This document shows, one piece after another, positions 45,801 through 56,588 of a DNA stretch of 64,000 bases. The position numbers were made by a program, and so were the translations under genes. Each line of letters opens with the position of its first letter. Within the stretch, counting starts at the first letter, position 1. Source of the stretch: Auriscalpium vulgare. Lineage: Eukaryota > Basidiomycota > Agaricomycetes > Russulales > Auriscalpiaceae. The stretch covers positions 62,001-126,000 of the forward strand of contig JAHBBC010000011.1 in NCBI GenBank assembly GCA_019915015.1, in the 5' to 3' direction. Below the pieces are notes generated by a model, which was not told the DNA's origin, did not search any database, and saw nothing but the letters and a program-made list of their open reading frames with translations.

Positions 45801-45874
45801 AGCTGCGAGACGAGGAGTTGCCGTCGCGCGTACATGTCGTCGAATGAGACGAGAAGCTGCAGTAGCCAGCCCAT
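42836..45874 (-). pseudogene. GH92-family alpha-mannosidase, decayed
   Basis: Full-length remnant with many exons. GH92 landmarks in order: GSGGMIPSTAPPFAMTRW, IHGFQGTHQPAIWMGES, the beta-sandwich domain with ATSRVGHLRFTF-like sequence, YPYEQYEDGKYYSGYDDAVH, RAIWAWQILLAPERIPGM, THADSLIAEAALKN, GWVADDVHSEAGSRTLDYA, GWTEGDKWAYSFDVVH and the late NEDCGQMSAWYLFGALGFYP. Four or so lesions break it. There is a one-base loss in the C-run at 45635-45638, a broken splice donor near 44384-44392, an in-frame TAA at 43974-43976, and a frame change in the A9 run at 43018-43026. A signal-peptide-like hydrophobic stretch follows the start. Homopolymer lesions could be sequencing errors, but the nonsense codon and splice defect argue for real decay. 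Confidence 0.75.
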
Positions 45875-46060
45875 GACGCTCGCCGTTTTATGTGCGCAGA
45901 GAATCCGGGGGAGCTATGACCTTGAGATCAACTGACCGTGTCCACCCCACAGCTTGATCGTATCTAGTGATGTCCGAAGGACAAGGGTTCACATTCATGC
46001 GCGAGAGCGACCCAGGTGACACATACCGGGAGAAAGAAAATCAGGCGTGCCCACTGGGGC

Positions 46061-46228
46061 ATGGCCATAGGCAACAAACGCTCGCGCACGGACCTTCGGG
46101 GGATTGCGGCCATCGAGGTAGCGCACTTTCGAAAGTGCGCTACCTCAATGGCCGTAAAGTTCCGAAGGTCCGTGCGCTGGCGTTTGTTGCCGTGGCCACA
46201 ACCATATATGGTGATGACGACGGCAACA
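46061..46228. mobile_element. Palindromic MITE, copy 3 (left arm truncated)
   Basis: Complete right arm ending ACGGCAACA at 46228; centre TTCGAA at 46130/46131; left arm starts only at GGCCATAGGCAACAA. The flanks 45875-46060 and 46229-46386 hold no gene that I can see. Confidence 0.78.
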
Positions 46229-46386
46229 AATGACGCGAAATCCCATGGACTTGTGAATACCAACCCGCCCGGCTACGACGCGGCATTGTCCTCCAAATAT
46301 CTCCTTGACTCGTTTATATGGCGTGTTCGCCCTGATGCCGACCATTTGCACCCCTCTGCGTCGTCTCCGGCTCACCCGCCGCCACA

Positions 46387-47127
46387 TGTCGAACGTCATC
46401 CTCCCACCTAGTACTACACCACGCCCGAGCGCGTGGAAGACCTTCACGCCCACGCCGCCAATTACCACCTCGTCTACGTCGACTTTCTCGCGCCAGACGT
46501 CCTTACCACGCCTCCCGGTACCAGCACTTCCCAAAACCCTCGAAAAGCTCAAAGCCAGTCTCATTCCCCTTGCGCGAGATGCAACCGAACTCGCAGCCGC
46601 CCACAGCAAGGTCGATGCGTTCAGGAATGGGATCGGATAGGTTAGAGACACATGCAGAGGGGAAAGAGCATTGGCTCGAAGAGTGGTGGGATGATGGCGG
46701 ATACCTCGGATACGCGGCCCGCGACTCAGTATGTCTAGCCTTCCGCATCACCCCCTCCGCATTCACATGCCTTTCCCACAGGTTGTAGTGAACGTATCGT
46801 ATTACTGTGCGTGTCTACCCCGTTCTAACTGCAACCAATGCTAACCGGCACGCAGACGGTTTCGAGGACGCTCCCGCAAACTTCCCCAAGACCACCGCCC
46901 ACCGCGCGGCCTCGCTCACCCGCGCCGCACTGTTTTTCCGTGAGGAATTGCAGAGTGGCCGCTACCCAGTCGAGGGCACCAAAGATGCAGCCAGCCATAT
47001 CGCCCATGATCCCCGGCTGCAGAGCTCTCCCGCCCTCGTTTCACGCACACGTACGCCTGCATCTGCCGTGGCCACCAGTACCGCACATGTTCTAATGGAT
47101 ACAGGGAGACTCCTATGTCGCACGTAG
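46387..47127 (+). pseudogene. Carnitine O-acyltransferase, truncated N-terminal remnant
   Basis: Pieces of the choline/carnitine acyltransferase N-terminus can be read in order: SLPRLPVPALPKTLEKLKAS, then (after a frame change near 46636) ETHAEGKEHWLEEWWDDGGYLGY, then VVNVSYYC-like, then PKTTAHRAASLTRAALFFREE, and finally LMDTGRLL where the family has P-M-D-x-Y-R-W. The catalytic-His region and everything after it are missing. The intact family has about 600 residues and acts in peroxisomes, mitochondria or cytosol, moving acyl groups between CoA and carnitine. Dead fragment. Confidence 0.7.
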
Positions 47128-47336
47128 CCAGCATGCGTGGCGCACGCTGCTGTAGCACTAGTTTCGGAGCACACAGCGTGCCGGGCACGCGCCCTCACAT
47201 GCCCACTGCCCCACCCTCTGCCACTCCCCGCCAGATCCCATGCAGTACAAAAGGCCGTTTGTGCCCCACGGCCCTGTCCCGGTACCCTACCTTCTGATTC
47301 TCGCGCCTCAACTTCTTCCCTGCGTCGTAGCCAGCG

Positions 47337-48376
47337 ATGTCCCCGGTACGTCGTGCTGCTCGTTCTGCAAGGTCGCGCAAGGCGCTGGACACGCCAGCGC
47401 CGCCCCAGGTCAACACCAAGGCGAGCCGCGCAGACTGTTTGGCGATAGGGAAAGTAGCAGAGGCCGCTGAGCGCTGGGACGGTGCGTCTTCCCCCTCTTG
47501 ACCCCGCGCCTCGTGTCCGCTCACTCCTGGCCTCGGCCTCGCAGATGTCATCGCCCAAGTGAAAAACATCATATCCTACTCGAACGCGCAGCTCAATACT
47601 GAGCAGCGCAACCTCCTCTCCGTCGCGTACAAGAACAAGACCGGCGCCCTGCGCACGAGCTGGCGCACCGTCGACACGCTCGCGAAGCACGCCGCCGCGC
47701 TCGCCGCCGCGGGCCGCAATGTGCCGCTGCGCGAGCAGGCGCTCCTGCGCCGCCAGCGCGAGAAAATCGAGGGCGAGCTTGCCGCGGCGTGTGAAGAGTT
47801 GCTTGATATGCTGAAGAACGAGCTGGTGCCGGCGGCCGACGTCGGCGAGGAACGTGTATTCTAGTACAAGATGTGCGCGCCTTCCGCTTACACGTACCGC
47901 TCATGCTGATGCACGTACAGGCAGGGCGACTACTACCGCTACGTGACCGAGTTCTCCACGCGCCCGCCACACGCCGCATACGCCACCCGCTCGCTCGACG
48001 CGTACACGGCGGCGTACAAGCACGCCGTCGGCACGCTCGCGCCATGGCACCCGACACGCCTCGGGCTCGCGCTCAACTTCGCAGTGTTCTTCCGCGACGT
48101 CCGTGCGTCGCCGGAGCGCGCGTGCCGCCTCGCGAAGCACGCGTTCGATGAGGCCGTCGCGCGCCTCGACGAGCTGGACGCGATGCCGGAGCAGACGGTG
48201 AAGGACGCGGTGATGATACTGCAGCTGCTGCGCGATGATCTGATCCTGTGGTCGGGAAAAATGGCAACGATGGGTGAGTTCAACTTCTGTGCTGTTCCTT
48301 CTGATGGATAAATAATACTGTGTGTTCTGCAGATCGTGAGGAGGAGGAACGCAAGCAGCAGCCTGAGAAGCGATGA
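47337..48376 (+). pseudogene. 14-3-3 protein gene with one in-frame stop
   Basis: Exons 47337-47481, 47545-47872, 47921-48273 and 48333-48376 join in phase to a 14-3-3-like protein of about 289 codons. The family signature RNLLSVAYKN is present, as is the second signature in diverged form (VKDAVMILQLLRDDLILW). One codon is TAG (47862-47864), where the family has the first Tyr of F-Y-Y-K-M. No alternative splice avoids it, so the product would stop about halfway. 14-3-3 proteins bind phosphoserine/threonine motifs as dimers. The sequence is otherwise full-length but unusually Ala/Arg-rich, so this may be a recently silenced extra copy. Confidence 0.78.
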
Positions 48377-49217
48377 CATCGACAGACATGAGATGATGGT
48401 GCGATTTGACTGTTTTGACTTTTTTTCTGTCTGTTGTGTTTCATTGCGTTGACATACCCATGTGTCGACTACCTACCCACCCTTGTATATCTATGAATTT
48501 CTCTGTTCTGTCTCACTGACAGATTGCTACCAATGCCCGACCGGTTCGTCGGCACGGCGGTGCCGTGGTAATTTATCGCCACGTGAGCGATTATTTATCT
48601 GTCATCCAAATCTAATCTATCATCGCTCCTCCAGCCAAAATTCATCGCTTCTCCAGCCATATGGCTGGAGTCACAGTGTCTCTCAACAGCGCCCATCTTA
48701 CTGGTACATGAGTAACTGGAAGTTAGAGCGGCTCGACATCGCCCGACGAACTCTGCTCCGCGGCTACAGCTGTCTCGGGCTCGGCGACAACTACATTGCT
48801 TGGACCGACGTTCTCGGAGACCATATGCGTACGCTCTATACACGCATAGCCCTGTTCGTGAGTTCTGATTCTCATTCAGACGACTTTGGCATCATTCGAA
48901 GTCTTACGAACCTCAAGCCTAGTGTTCTTTTGTATGCGTATCTGATGTGACCTGCAGTCTAGCCTACTCGTTCTCGCTGACAATCGCGCGCTCCGAAGCG
49001 TCGTATTGCTTGGCAATATCGCCAGACGCATTTTCACGTATGTCGTCAAGTCGGATGCCCCCGGGTCCCCTAGAAGCCACGCAATAGTACATCTCGAGGC
49101 GCCTGACGCTGGCGGACATAAATGCTCGCGGTTGCGATCGCTGTAAAAGCATCGAGCCTCTGCACTCAACCCCTCACCGCGCAGTGCCTACCACTCATAC
49201 CGAGATTCTCACACATC
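48377..49217. other. Intergenic; one 20-bp perfect palindrome
   Basis: No gene supported. CTCCAGCCATATGGCTGGAG is a perfect palindrome at 48651-48670. Confidence 0.5.
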
Positions 49218-49440
49218 ATGACCGGCCAACTCGTCTGGCTCATCACCGGCTCCTCGTCCGTCCCCTTTAACTTCCTCCTCTCACACCAACTAACCTCTCA
49301 CACCAACTAACCTCTCACACCAACTAACCTCTCTCGCGGCGTAGCTCTGGAATCGGCCACGACCTCGCCCTCGCTGCCCTCGCACGCGGTGACAACGTCA
49401 TACCTACCGCTCGCGAGCCTAGCGTGCTCAGCGCGCAAGT
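49218..49440 (+). pseudogene. Short-chain dehydrogenase (SDR), N-terminal fragment
   Basis: MTGQLVWLITGSSS followed, after an intron (49254-49344), by GIGHDLALAALARGDNV. Together these give the Rossmann T-G-x-x-x-G-I-G motif of SDRs. After about 49440 the frame has no recognisable SDR features. The intron contains three tandem 17-bp units ending in CTAAC. Confidence 0.6.
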
Positions 49441-50446
49441 CGGTCATGGTGCGTCGCAGCCGCCCGCACACGCTTGCTCTGCACGTGCCCTGCGATTTTC
49501 TGGTCCGTCCACGCACCGCTCGAAGATACGGCCTGCCTGCCTTCGTCAGGCATCATGACTCGCCGCTTGCGAGATGTGCAGCGTGCGCGTCGTCGTCCAG
49601 AGACAACGTCAATGTGCAAGCAGCGCGCGCGCTGCGAGCCCATGCGGTGCAGTCTTGGGCGTACGCCAGCCTGAGGTCTGTATCAACAGGCAGACAGTTC
49701 GCAGTTGCTAGGCGAGGTGCAAGGCCTTGTTGCATGAGATGAGGTAATGCTGACTCATGCTGACTTATCGAATCCATCAGTCGTTATCAGCGCCATCACC
49801 CTTGCCTCCTGCCACCATCATCAAGCTGCACATTTGCTGTCCTTGTCCACCTACACATCTGTACCGTCTCTGTGCTTGGCTTCTTAGGAAATTGGGGAGA
49901 CTACACTACAAGGTGAGCCTGACCAAGTCGGTGTGGAAGCATGGACTCATTGTATTTAGCAGCGATCTGGCGTGTGTACTCTGCGGGGCATTTGATCGAT
50001 TCAAAACCGAGCGAAACTCGCTGCCGCGCTCACGATTGTGAAACTTGCAGCGATCTGTGACCTTCACAACGGTGCGTCTCATACTCCAGCCTTCGGGCGA
50101 CACGCCTTATCTCAGACTGAGTGTGTGACGTGTAGGTCGTAATGACATCTGAAAGCAAGAGCACGCCGGCAGCCTTCTTCTCCGCCGGTGAGCACGTTAC
50201 GATGTACGCTTCGTCGTTGTGACGTAAACAGTATCTTCTAGGCGTGGATGGCTGGTTAGCCCCAACCATTATACCTACTGACCCTGAGGGGACAGCTCCA
50301 GACCTTAGTAAGTGTTCTTACATCAATGAAATATCAATATAAACTTGATGTACCAATAGAACCTCTATTTACTGTTTCTAACAAACAAAGTTATCACATC
50401 AAAGGTACGTAGAGTGTATAGGAACTGACTACAAATTGATCTTAGT
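49441..50446. other. Left flank of the dioxygenase-chromodomain locus
   Basis: No gene supported. Composition changes from GC-rich to AT-rich around 50,290, which may mark the left edge of the element carrying the next gene. No terminal inverted repeat was found that pairs with its right side. Confidence 0.4.
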
Positions 50447-53400
50447 ATGTCTTCAGACCTACCCAAGGCCCTACAGTTGGGCCAGCCTTCTGCAGAGAAT
50501 GCTGATACTAGAGAGCCTATTGGAAAAATATTCAATGATTCATCTGATCTGAAAAACAAATGGCAGTCTGTGGCTTTGGCAGACCAGAATATGCAATATC
50601 ATTATGGGAATTTTTCAGACAAAGAGACTCTTAGCCCACAGTGGCCTGTTGATTTCAAACAGGCAGAATTTCCTGATGAATGCATGTCCACAGCAGATGG
50701 CAGAGATCTTCCTTTAATCTTGTGCCCTGAGGAGGCTGCTCCTGCTCCACCAAAAGAGGATCTGTTTTATCCCAGTTCACCAGATTATGTCAGGAATATT
50801 GACATCGATCGACGGTTTACTCGAGGATTTTACTACACGGCGAATTGGAACACTAGTGATAAGGCAGCTACAATGAAGATGCTTATGAATGTTTTAACAC
50901 CTCTGAATGTCAGAGTTAATCATTGGGAGCCTGACCAATACATAGATCCTGATATAGGCAAATCTTGGCCAAAGGCTATTAAGAAACCTATTCCTGGCAT
51001 GACCAAGATGATTCCAGGAGTTCCCTTTACTACACATTTAGATGGGGAGGAACAGGATTTAATCACGGTAGGGTGTTATCACACCCTAGACTCTTTGCAA
51101 CAATATGAGGACTATGAAATAATTCGCCAACTGAGCCAAGAATTGATGGGGCATACTTGGTATGGAGCAGAACTTGGGAGTGAAGGAAAAACACTACCAC
51201 CAGTTTATGCCCTGAATGGCCTTCAGCCAAATATGAGGGCTACTACACCTGTAGTGCGCACAGATGGGGTTCGGGACTACACAGGGTCGTTTAGCATGGC
51301 ATTTACGGTTAGCGAAGGACATGGTAATGGAACAATATTGCCAGCTGTTCAAGCAGTTTCACCTGAAGCTTTGCAAGTCATTCAGATGATCACAAAAATT
51401 CTGCATGCCATGTACAGGCATATCATGGCAAAATCTGTGTCAGCTGAGGAGTTCTCCACCCTTGAGTGGGAATTGACAGATAATAATGTCATTGCTTTTG
51501 GTGGATTAGCCCCTGGGAATACAGGGCTCCAACAAAATGTGTCTTCAGAATGCACCGGGGGGTTCCTTGGGAAACAGCTGGGGCCTACACAGGGATGGGC
51601 GCACCTGGATGGCAATGATTGGCTTAGGGCATTTACTCTAATGGTCATGGTGGTACTGTTTCCACCTGGCTCAGATGGAGGCGATTTTCTACTCTACCGC
51701 CCAGGCATCTATGTTCGAGAACAAAACACAGCCATAACATGGGCTGTATTCAAGGGAAATGATGTACATTCTGGGTGTGCTCCAGAAGTATACAATGTTG
51801 CTGAAAGTGATGCCTGGCGAGAAGCCTGTCTTAGAGATTCACGCAAGGAGAAATGCATTAATCGGGTGAATTATATATGTTATCTACAAGGCCTTGCTGT
51901 TAAAGTTCGCAAAGAAGGCGCTGGTGCTATATTAGTTAACCCTCCATCACGGTTTGGAAATAGTGGAACTGTTGCCGCTCATTTGAGCAAGTCCCAAAAT
52001 ATTGCTGTTAATGGGGTACATCTTATGGGCACCTTATCGGACTATCACAACCGTCTCGCTCGAGAAGAGGCATATAATGCATTCAATATAGCTCAAGTGC
52101 GGAGGTCTCGCATAGATATAAATGCTCAACTGACCAACACAGAGTATATGGATGAAAACAATCAGTTGCAAAAATGCATAGAGGCACCTTTCCATCCCAT
52201 ACACAATTCTATATTTGTTGCCCAGATGAGAGCGCGGTGCAAGCGACAGGATTGGCTGCTAGAGAAGTATACAGTTCATATGTCTCGTGCAGGATTCCGA
52301 GCGAGTCAAACTAAAATCCGCCGTCTCTTTGAACAATCGGATCAACAAACACTACGTGTAGGACCAATCGAGAGCGAAATACGAAACTCTACTCGTAGTG
52401 AGCTGTATGATCCTTCAAAATTGAAAGAACGTCTGCGATTTCCTGGTACATTTATAGGCCAAAATATTGATCACCTACAGAATCAACAAGATTTGGATGA
52501 TTCAGGACAAAATGTCTTTGGGACACCACAGGACAGTGTGCCACACAATGATGAGACAATTTCCAGTGTAGATGAAGAAGAAGATGAATTGCTAGGGTCT
52601 GATGTAGCACCTGAGGAGTCTACTGAGAGTGGAGTGTTGGACAATTTTGACACATTGGAGATCCAAGAATCAGCTCTGGATAAAGATGATGGTCAACTTG
52701 AGCATGGAGATGGAGATAACAATGATGACAATGGGAACAACAACGATTCACAGAGTAGAGATGGAGAAATTGCTGAAGATGAAGATATTGATATTACAGA
52801 TGAAGATGCTGATGATGAGGAGGAAGAGGAAGAAGAAGAAGGAAAAGAAGAAGATGATGATGATGATAATGATAATGATGATGATGATGATAAAAATGAA
52901 GGACATCATGAAAAAGATGATCGTGCTGATCATGCTGATCATGATAGTAATCATGGTCATGAACATGTGGTTGGGAATGCAGCAAGTAAAGTCTCTGTGA
53001 CAGTTGAAGAGTATGAAGTTGAAAAGATTCTTGATTATCATGAGGTATGTTTATATCTCAGAGTTGGAGTATGCTTAGTAACTATCGTCTGTTCAGAATG
53101 CCAGAATGTATTATGTGAAATGGATGGGATACAAGAAGCCAACTTGGGAACCAGCAGAGACAATTGAAAGGTAGGCAATATCAAACAGGAAACTCTCAAC
53201 AGTTATTCATAGTACTTTTCAGTGGATCATGTGAAATGATTCTGGCAGATTTTCACAGGTCTGTTGCACAGGATTCAGAATTGTCTGAAAGAGAAGAAAA
53301 CGATTCTGACTACATCTCTGATGACGATGATGATGGATATGGAAGCGATGCTCACTATGCTGCAGTACATGCTGTTGGAGAGCAAGTTGAACAAAATGCA

Positions 53401-55899
53401 TCTGAAAAATTTCCACTTGCCATACGGGTAGAGTCTAGATCAACTGTTGCTTTGGAGAATTTGTGCTCTCATGAAGAGTTACAAGAAGACCTTCACAATT
53501 TGGAGAACAGTGTTACCAATTTGTCTAGTGCTCTATCACAGGATGATGTATCAATGTCATCATATATCAAATCTGTTGCAGTCCAGCATAGTATGAATGT
53601 AGAAGTGGCTAATCTTGAAAAAGGAGCATGGTCTGATGATAGTGTTGCTGTTACAGTTCGCCAAGTTTTTCAGGCAGCAGAAAGTCTTCCAAGTCTGCAT
53701 GTAGACTTAGATGTTATCAACACTATCACTCGAGTACTATTATGGGAGACTTGCCGTGCAACTGTGACAATCTACCAATGGTTTACTTCATCAGGTCCAG
53801 CTTTGGTACATGAGTTGTTCAGAACTTACTCATGTGGAGGAATATCAGATGATGATAAAGAAGAAGCTATCTCAAAATGTTATCCCACATATGCTCCTCT
53901 GGTCCTTCATGTGATAGATTATGTGAATGCATTTTTAAGTACCAGAACAAGGAAACGGAAAGGAAGGATTGGGGAAACCCCTAGGATTGCGAAGCCTGTA
54001 AAAATTAGTCAAACAGTACCTGCGTCAATGCTGAATGCAATTATGCGAAGAGACGATATGAAAGATGCTCTATTGCCAACTTTAACTAAAGTTAAGCCTG
54101 GTCGAGATGCTCTCCTACTTGCAGAACAGGTGTTGCTAAAATTTTTGAATCAATGCCTATTGGGACCACATATGTATCGTTTGGATAAACTTACCAACCC
54201 AACAAGAGAGTCAGAGCGAGGAAAGAAAACAGACTTTCATGAAAAGGCGTATGTGCATGCACGATCTCGGACTCTTCTGCGTGGCTGTCATTTGCAAGCT
54301 ATACTTGATGCAGTTGATGGTGAAGATGGGATATTTGCATCAACTCTGGTACAGAGGTTTTTGCAGGCAGCTGGAAATATTTTTACTACAACTACATCAT
54401 CGCAGGGCAGAATAAGGGATGTTGCTCTTGGGGGACGTATATTTCCAAGTCTGAATCCTGAAGTTTATGATGTTACAAAGGAATATATTGATGAGCTACT
54501 TGTTTATAACAAAAGTGAAGTAGTGAGGCTTGCCAAGCAAATGGGGGATACAGCATGGACAGGATTTCAAAAGCTCGTGCCTTATGCAAGGATTGAGAAA
54601 TATTCAAACACATACATGGCCAAGAGAATGAAGAGAAAAGGGGCAAGCAGGCAATCTGTAAAAAGTCTTCAGAAGCGAGCAGATGCACCTGAAGGGCCAT
54701 TGTCCGTAGGAACACTGGTGCATGAATCAGGAGCTCCATATTTTGGAATGATTGCATGCATCACACGTGAAGCTCTACTGGATCGAAAGGGAAAAGCTCA
54801 AAGTCCACCCACTGTTATGATGGGAAATTTTATGCTATACAGAGTGTTGAATGGAAAGCATCCTATTGCTGGCCAAACTAGATATAGAGATCCAGCTCAT
54901 TATGACCCTGTGAGAGGAGACAACATAAATACTCGTGTGTTGAAGCAAGTTCTTCCCCCTCAAGTTATGACTAAAAAGATCAGCATCTCATGGCTGCTGA
55001 CTTTCATGTCTTTAGGCCTTGGTCATAAAACTGAAGGATTCTGCACACAAAATAATACTTCAGCCACATTTATGCAGTTTGAATCTTTTGAAAAATGCTG
55101 TGAGGTCTTTAGAGATGCTGAGGAAGCATATAAGACAGGTGGTGAAACAGGGAAACGACCATATGAGAATCCCTTCATCTGGGGCCAACATTGCAGTTGG
55201 TTGTGTTTGCGACTTAAGCATACAGTTGGGCCGTTAAAGAAATCTGTAAAGACGATTGAAGAAAAATTTGCGCCATATTGGACAGATGACGTGCAGAGGG
55301 GATGGGTTGCCCTTCTGGGCAATATGTTGGACCAGGATCCAGATACCTACACAGGGAATCGTCCCTCACATGAGGCAGCTCTTCAGCTATTATACAGGAC
55401 AAAGACTCTGATTGGATTTCAAACTGGGTTAACACCGTTGCAGTTTGCAAATAATTTGACTTGTCTTGGAATCTGTGATGAGCCCTCTGTTGAAAATATG
55501 GGATTTTGGATTTCAAAGCATAAAAATTTGGGTGCATTTGCAGGGCTGCATGCTCTTGGTTTCAATGTAGTTGGGAAAGATGATCCTGCATGGGTTGAAG
55601 CAGCATTCAGATGTGTATATGGCCACCTAAATACCCACTTGAGTGAGCAACAAAAACAAGACTTGCACTTTGGTGCTATTTTTGTTGAGCACATCCTGTG
55701 CAAAGTTGTTCGCTGGGAGAAGGCACTGAGAGGAAAAAACATGCAGAATGTCACATTGAGAGGCATTGCAGAGGAAGAAGTAGAGAAGTATACTACAGAA
55801 TATGTAGCACCTCATACTTCTGGTGAAGAAGACTTGATGGCATTCCCATTCCCAGCCATTATGACTTCTGAAAGTATACAGCCTTTCATTTTGTCTTAA
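50447..55899 (+). CDS. 2OG-Fe(II) dioxygenase (TET/JBP-like)-chromodomain giant protein
   Basis: Exons 50447-53044, 53097-53170 and 53223-55899 join in phase to 1,782 residues. The N-terminal region holds a double-stranded beta-helix dioxygenase: H-x-D in WAHLDGND (about 386-388), VVLFPPGSDGGDFLLYRPG, and the distal His in GNDVHSGCAPE (about 441). It resembles the TET/JBP-type DNA oxygenases known to be expanded with transposons in mushrooms. A long Asp/Glu-rich tract follows (about 770-840). Splicing then creates a chromodomain (about 853-910): YEVEKILDYHE, MYYVKWMGYKKPTWEPAETI and SCEMILADFH. The C-terminal about 870 residues are mostly helical and unassigned. They include MSLGLGHKTEGF, NPFIWGQHCSWLCLRLKH and FGAIFVEHILCKVVRWE. 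The known chemistry of the first domain would be 2-oxoglutarate-dependent oxidation; the chromodomain suggests chromatin targeting (inference). No internal stops. Confidence 0.75.
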
Positions 55900-56569
55900 A
55901 GTACAGTACAAGGTAAGCTCTGTTTATACCGTACTCTTGACAACTGCTGATTTGTTTTCAGTGTAACATACATAAAGCTAGAATAAAGCAAACTTTCACA
56001 ATGTAGCCATCTTCGTTGCATTCCATTTGTCTACAGTGAACCAAATAAGCCATACAGTGCTTTACCTGGCCTCAAGTCCCTTGAATTCCTCAAGTCTCTC
56101 TGTACCCATTATAGTATACTCCCTCGGACTTTTCACACATGGCATTGTAGCACAGAGGTGTACGTACATACTGTGAAATTTAACTGTTATAATCTGATAA
56201 TGGGCACTACACACAGAAGGTTCCTGAATCCCTACATTCTTTCCTTAGTGTAGTAAGGTGTAAGAGACATAGTTTTCCATGTATATATCAAGTTAGAACC
56301 ACACAATTGTGCATACAGTGTGTGTGCTATAACCAAGTTGATTTGACCTGAAGACTGATAACGTGCTGTATAGTGTCATCAGGCAATCATGCAAGTCATG
56401 TGAATATCTCTTACATAAGGATTACATAAATAAAAAGAAGAAAAAGACGCCTGGTGGGAGTGGGATTCGAACAGGCGACCTTGTGGATTAGACAGGTGGT
56501 CGTGGGAACCAACTTCCTAGAGCGACTCATTCGAATGCGCCAAAAAAAAACCGACCTGTGGAATAAATA
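55900..56569. other. AT-rich 3' region of the dioxygenase locus
   Basis: No coding gene. A tRNA-like 3' piece lies within it (see 56452-56472). Confidence 0.5.
56452..56472 (-). other. tRNA 3'-half-like sequence
   Basis: On the minus strand it reads GTTCGAATCCCACTCCCACC followed by A, like the T-loop, T-stem and acceptor strand of a class II tRNA (Leu/Ser). The T-stem partner is mutated and no matching 5' acceptor GGTGGGA is found upstream, so it is not a working tRNA. A T-rich stretch follows, as in Pol III terminators. A tRNA-derived SINE or chance remnant is possible. Confidence 0.3.
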
Positions 56570-56588
56570 AACGATTATAGTAATCGTA
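56570..56588 (+). repeat. Hairpin identical to the Helitron 3' hairpin
   Basis: AACGATTATAGTAATCGTA, 19 of 19 bases identical to the element-strand sequence at 12066-12048. Stem of 7 bp, loop TAG. It is followed by ACTGACTGG, then Plavaka coding sequence on the opposite strand. Confidence 0.75.

Larger units (their letters stand above)
50447..56588 (+). mobile_element. Candidate Helitron-like element carrying a dioxygenase-chromodomain gene
   Basis: Right boundary taken as the 19-bp hairpin at 56570-56588, identical to the Helitron 3' hairpin at 12048-12066 and in the same orientation relative to its gene. The region is AT-rich like the Helitron, in contrast to neighbours. Directly beyond the hairpin lies a Plavaka exon on the minus strand, just as at the Helitron. 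The left boundary is unknown, so the start given is only the gene start. No Rep or helicase is present, so transposition would have to be in trans. Confidence 0.45.

Noticed and set aside
49441..50446. Terminal inverted repeats bounding the dioxygenase element
   Set aside because: No sequence here pairs with the region around 56,570; only the right-hand hairpin is supported.
52748..53041. Minus-strand frame rich in Ile/Met/Phe that looks like a membrane protein
   Set aside because: It is the antisense shadow of the Asp/Glu-rich GAT/GAA repeats of the real exon.
53164..55899. Second frame of the dioxygenase locus as an independent gene
   Set aside because: Its first residues are intron sequence; the splice that removes them completes a chromodomain in frame with the upstream exons.
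56440..56550. A functional tRNA gene
   Set aside because: Only the T-loop and 3' acceptor strand match; the T-stem does not pair and there is no 5' acceptor partner or anticodon arm.
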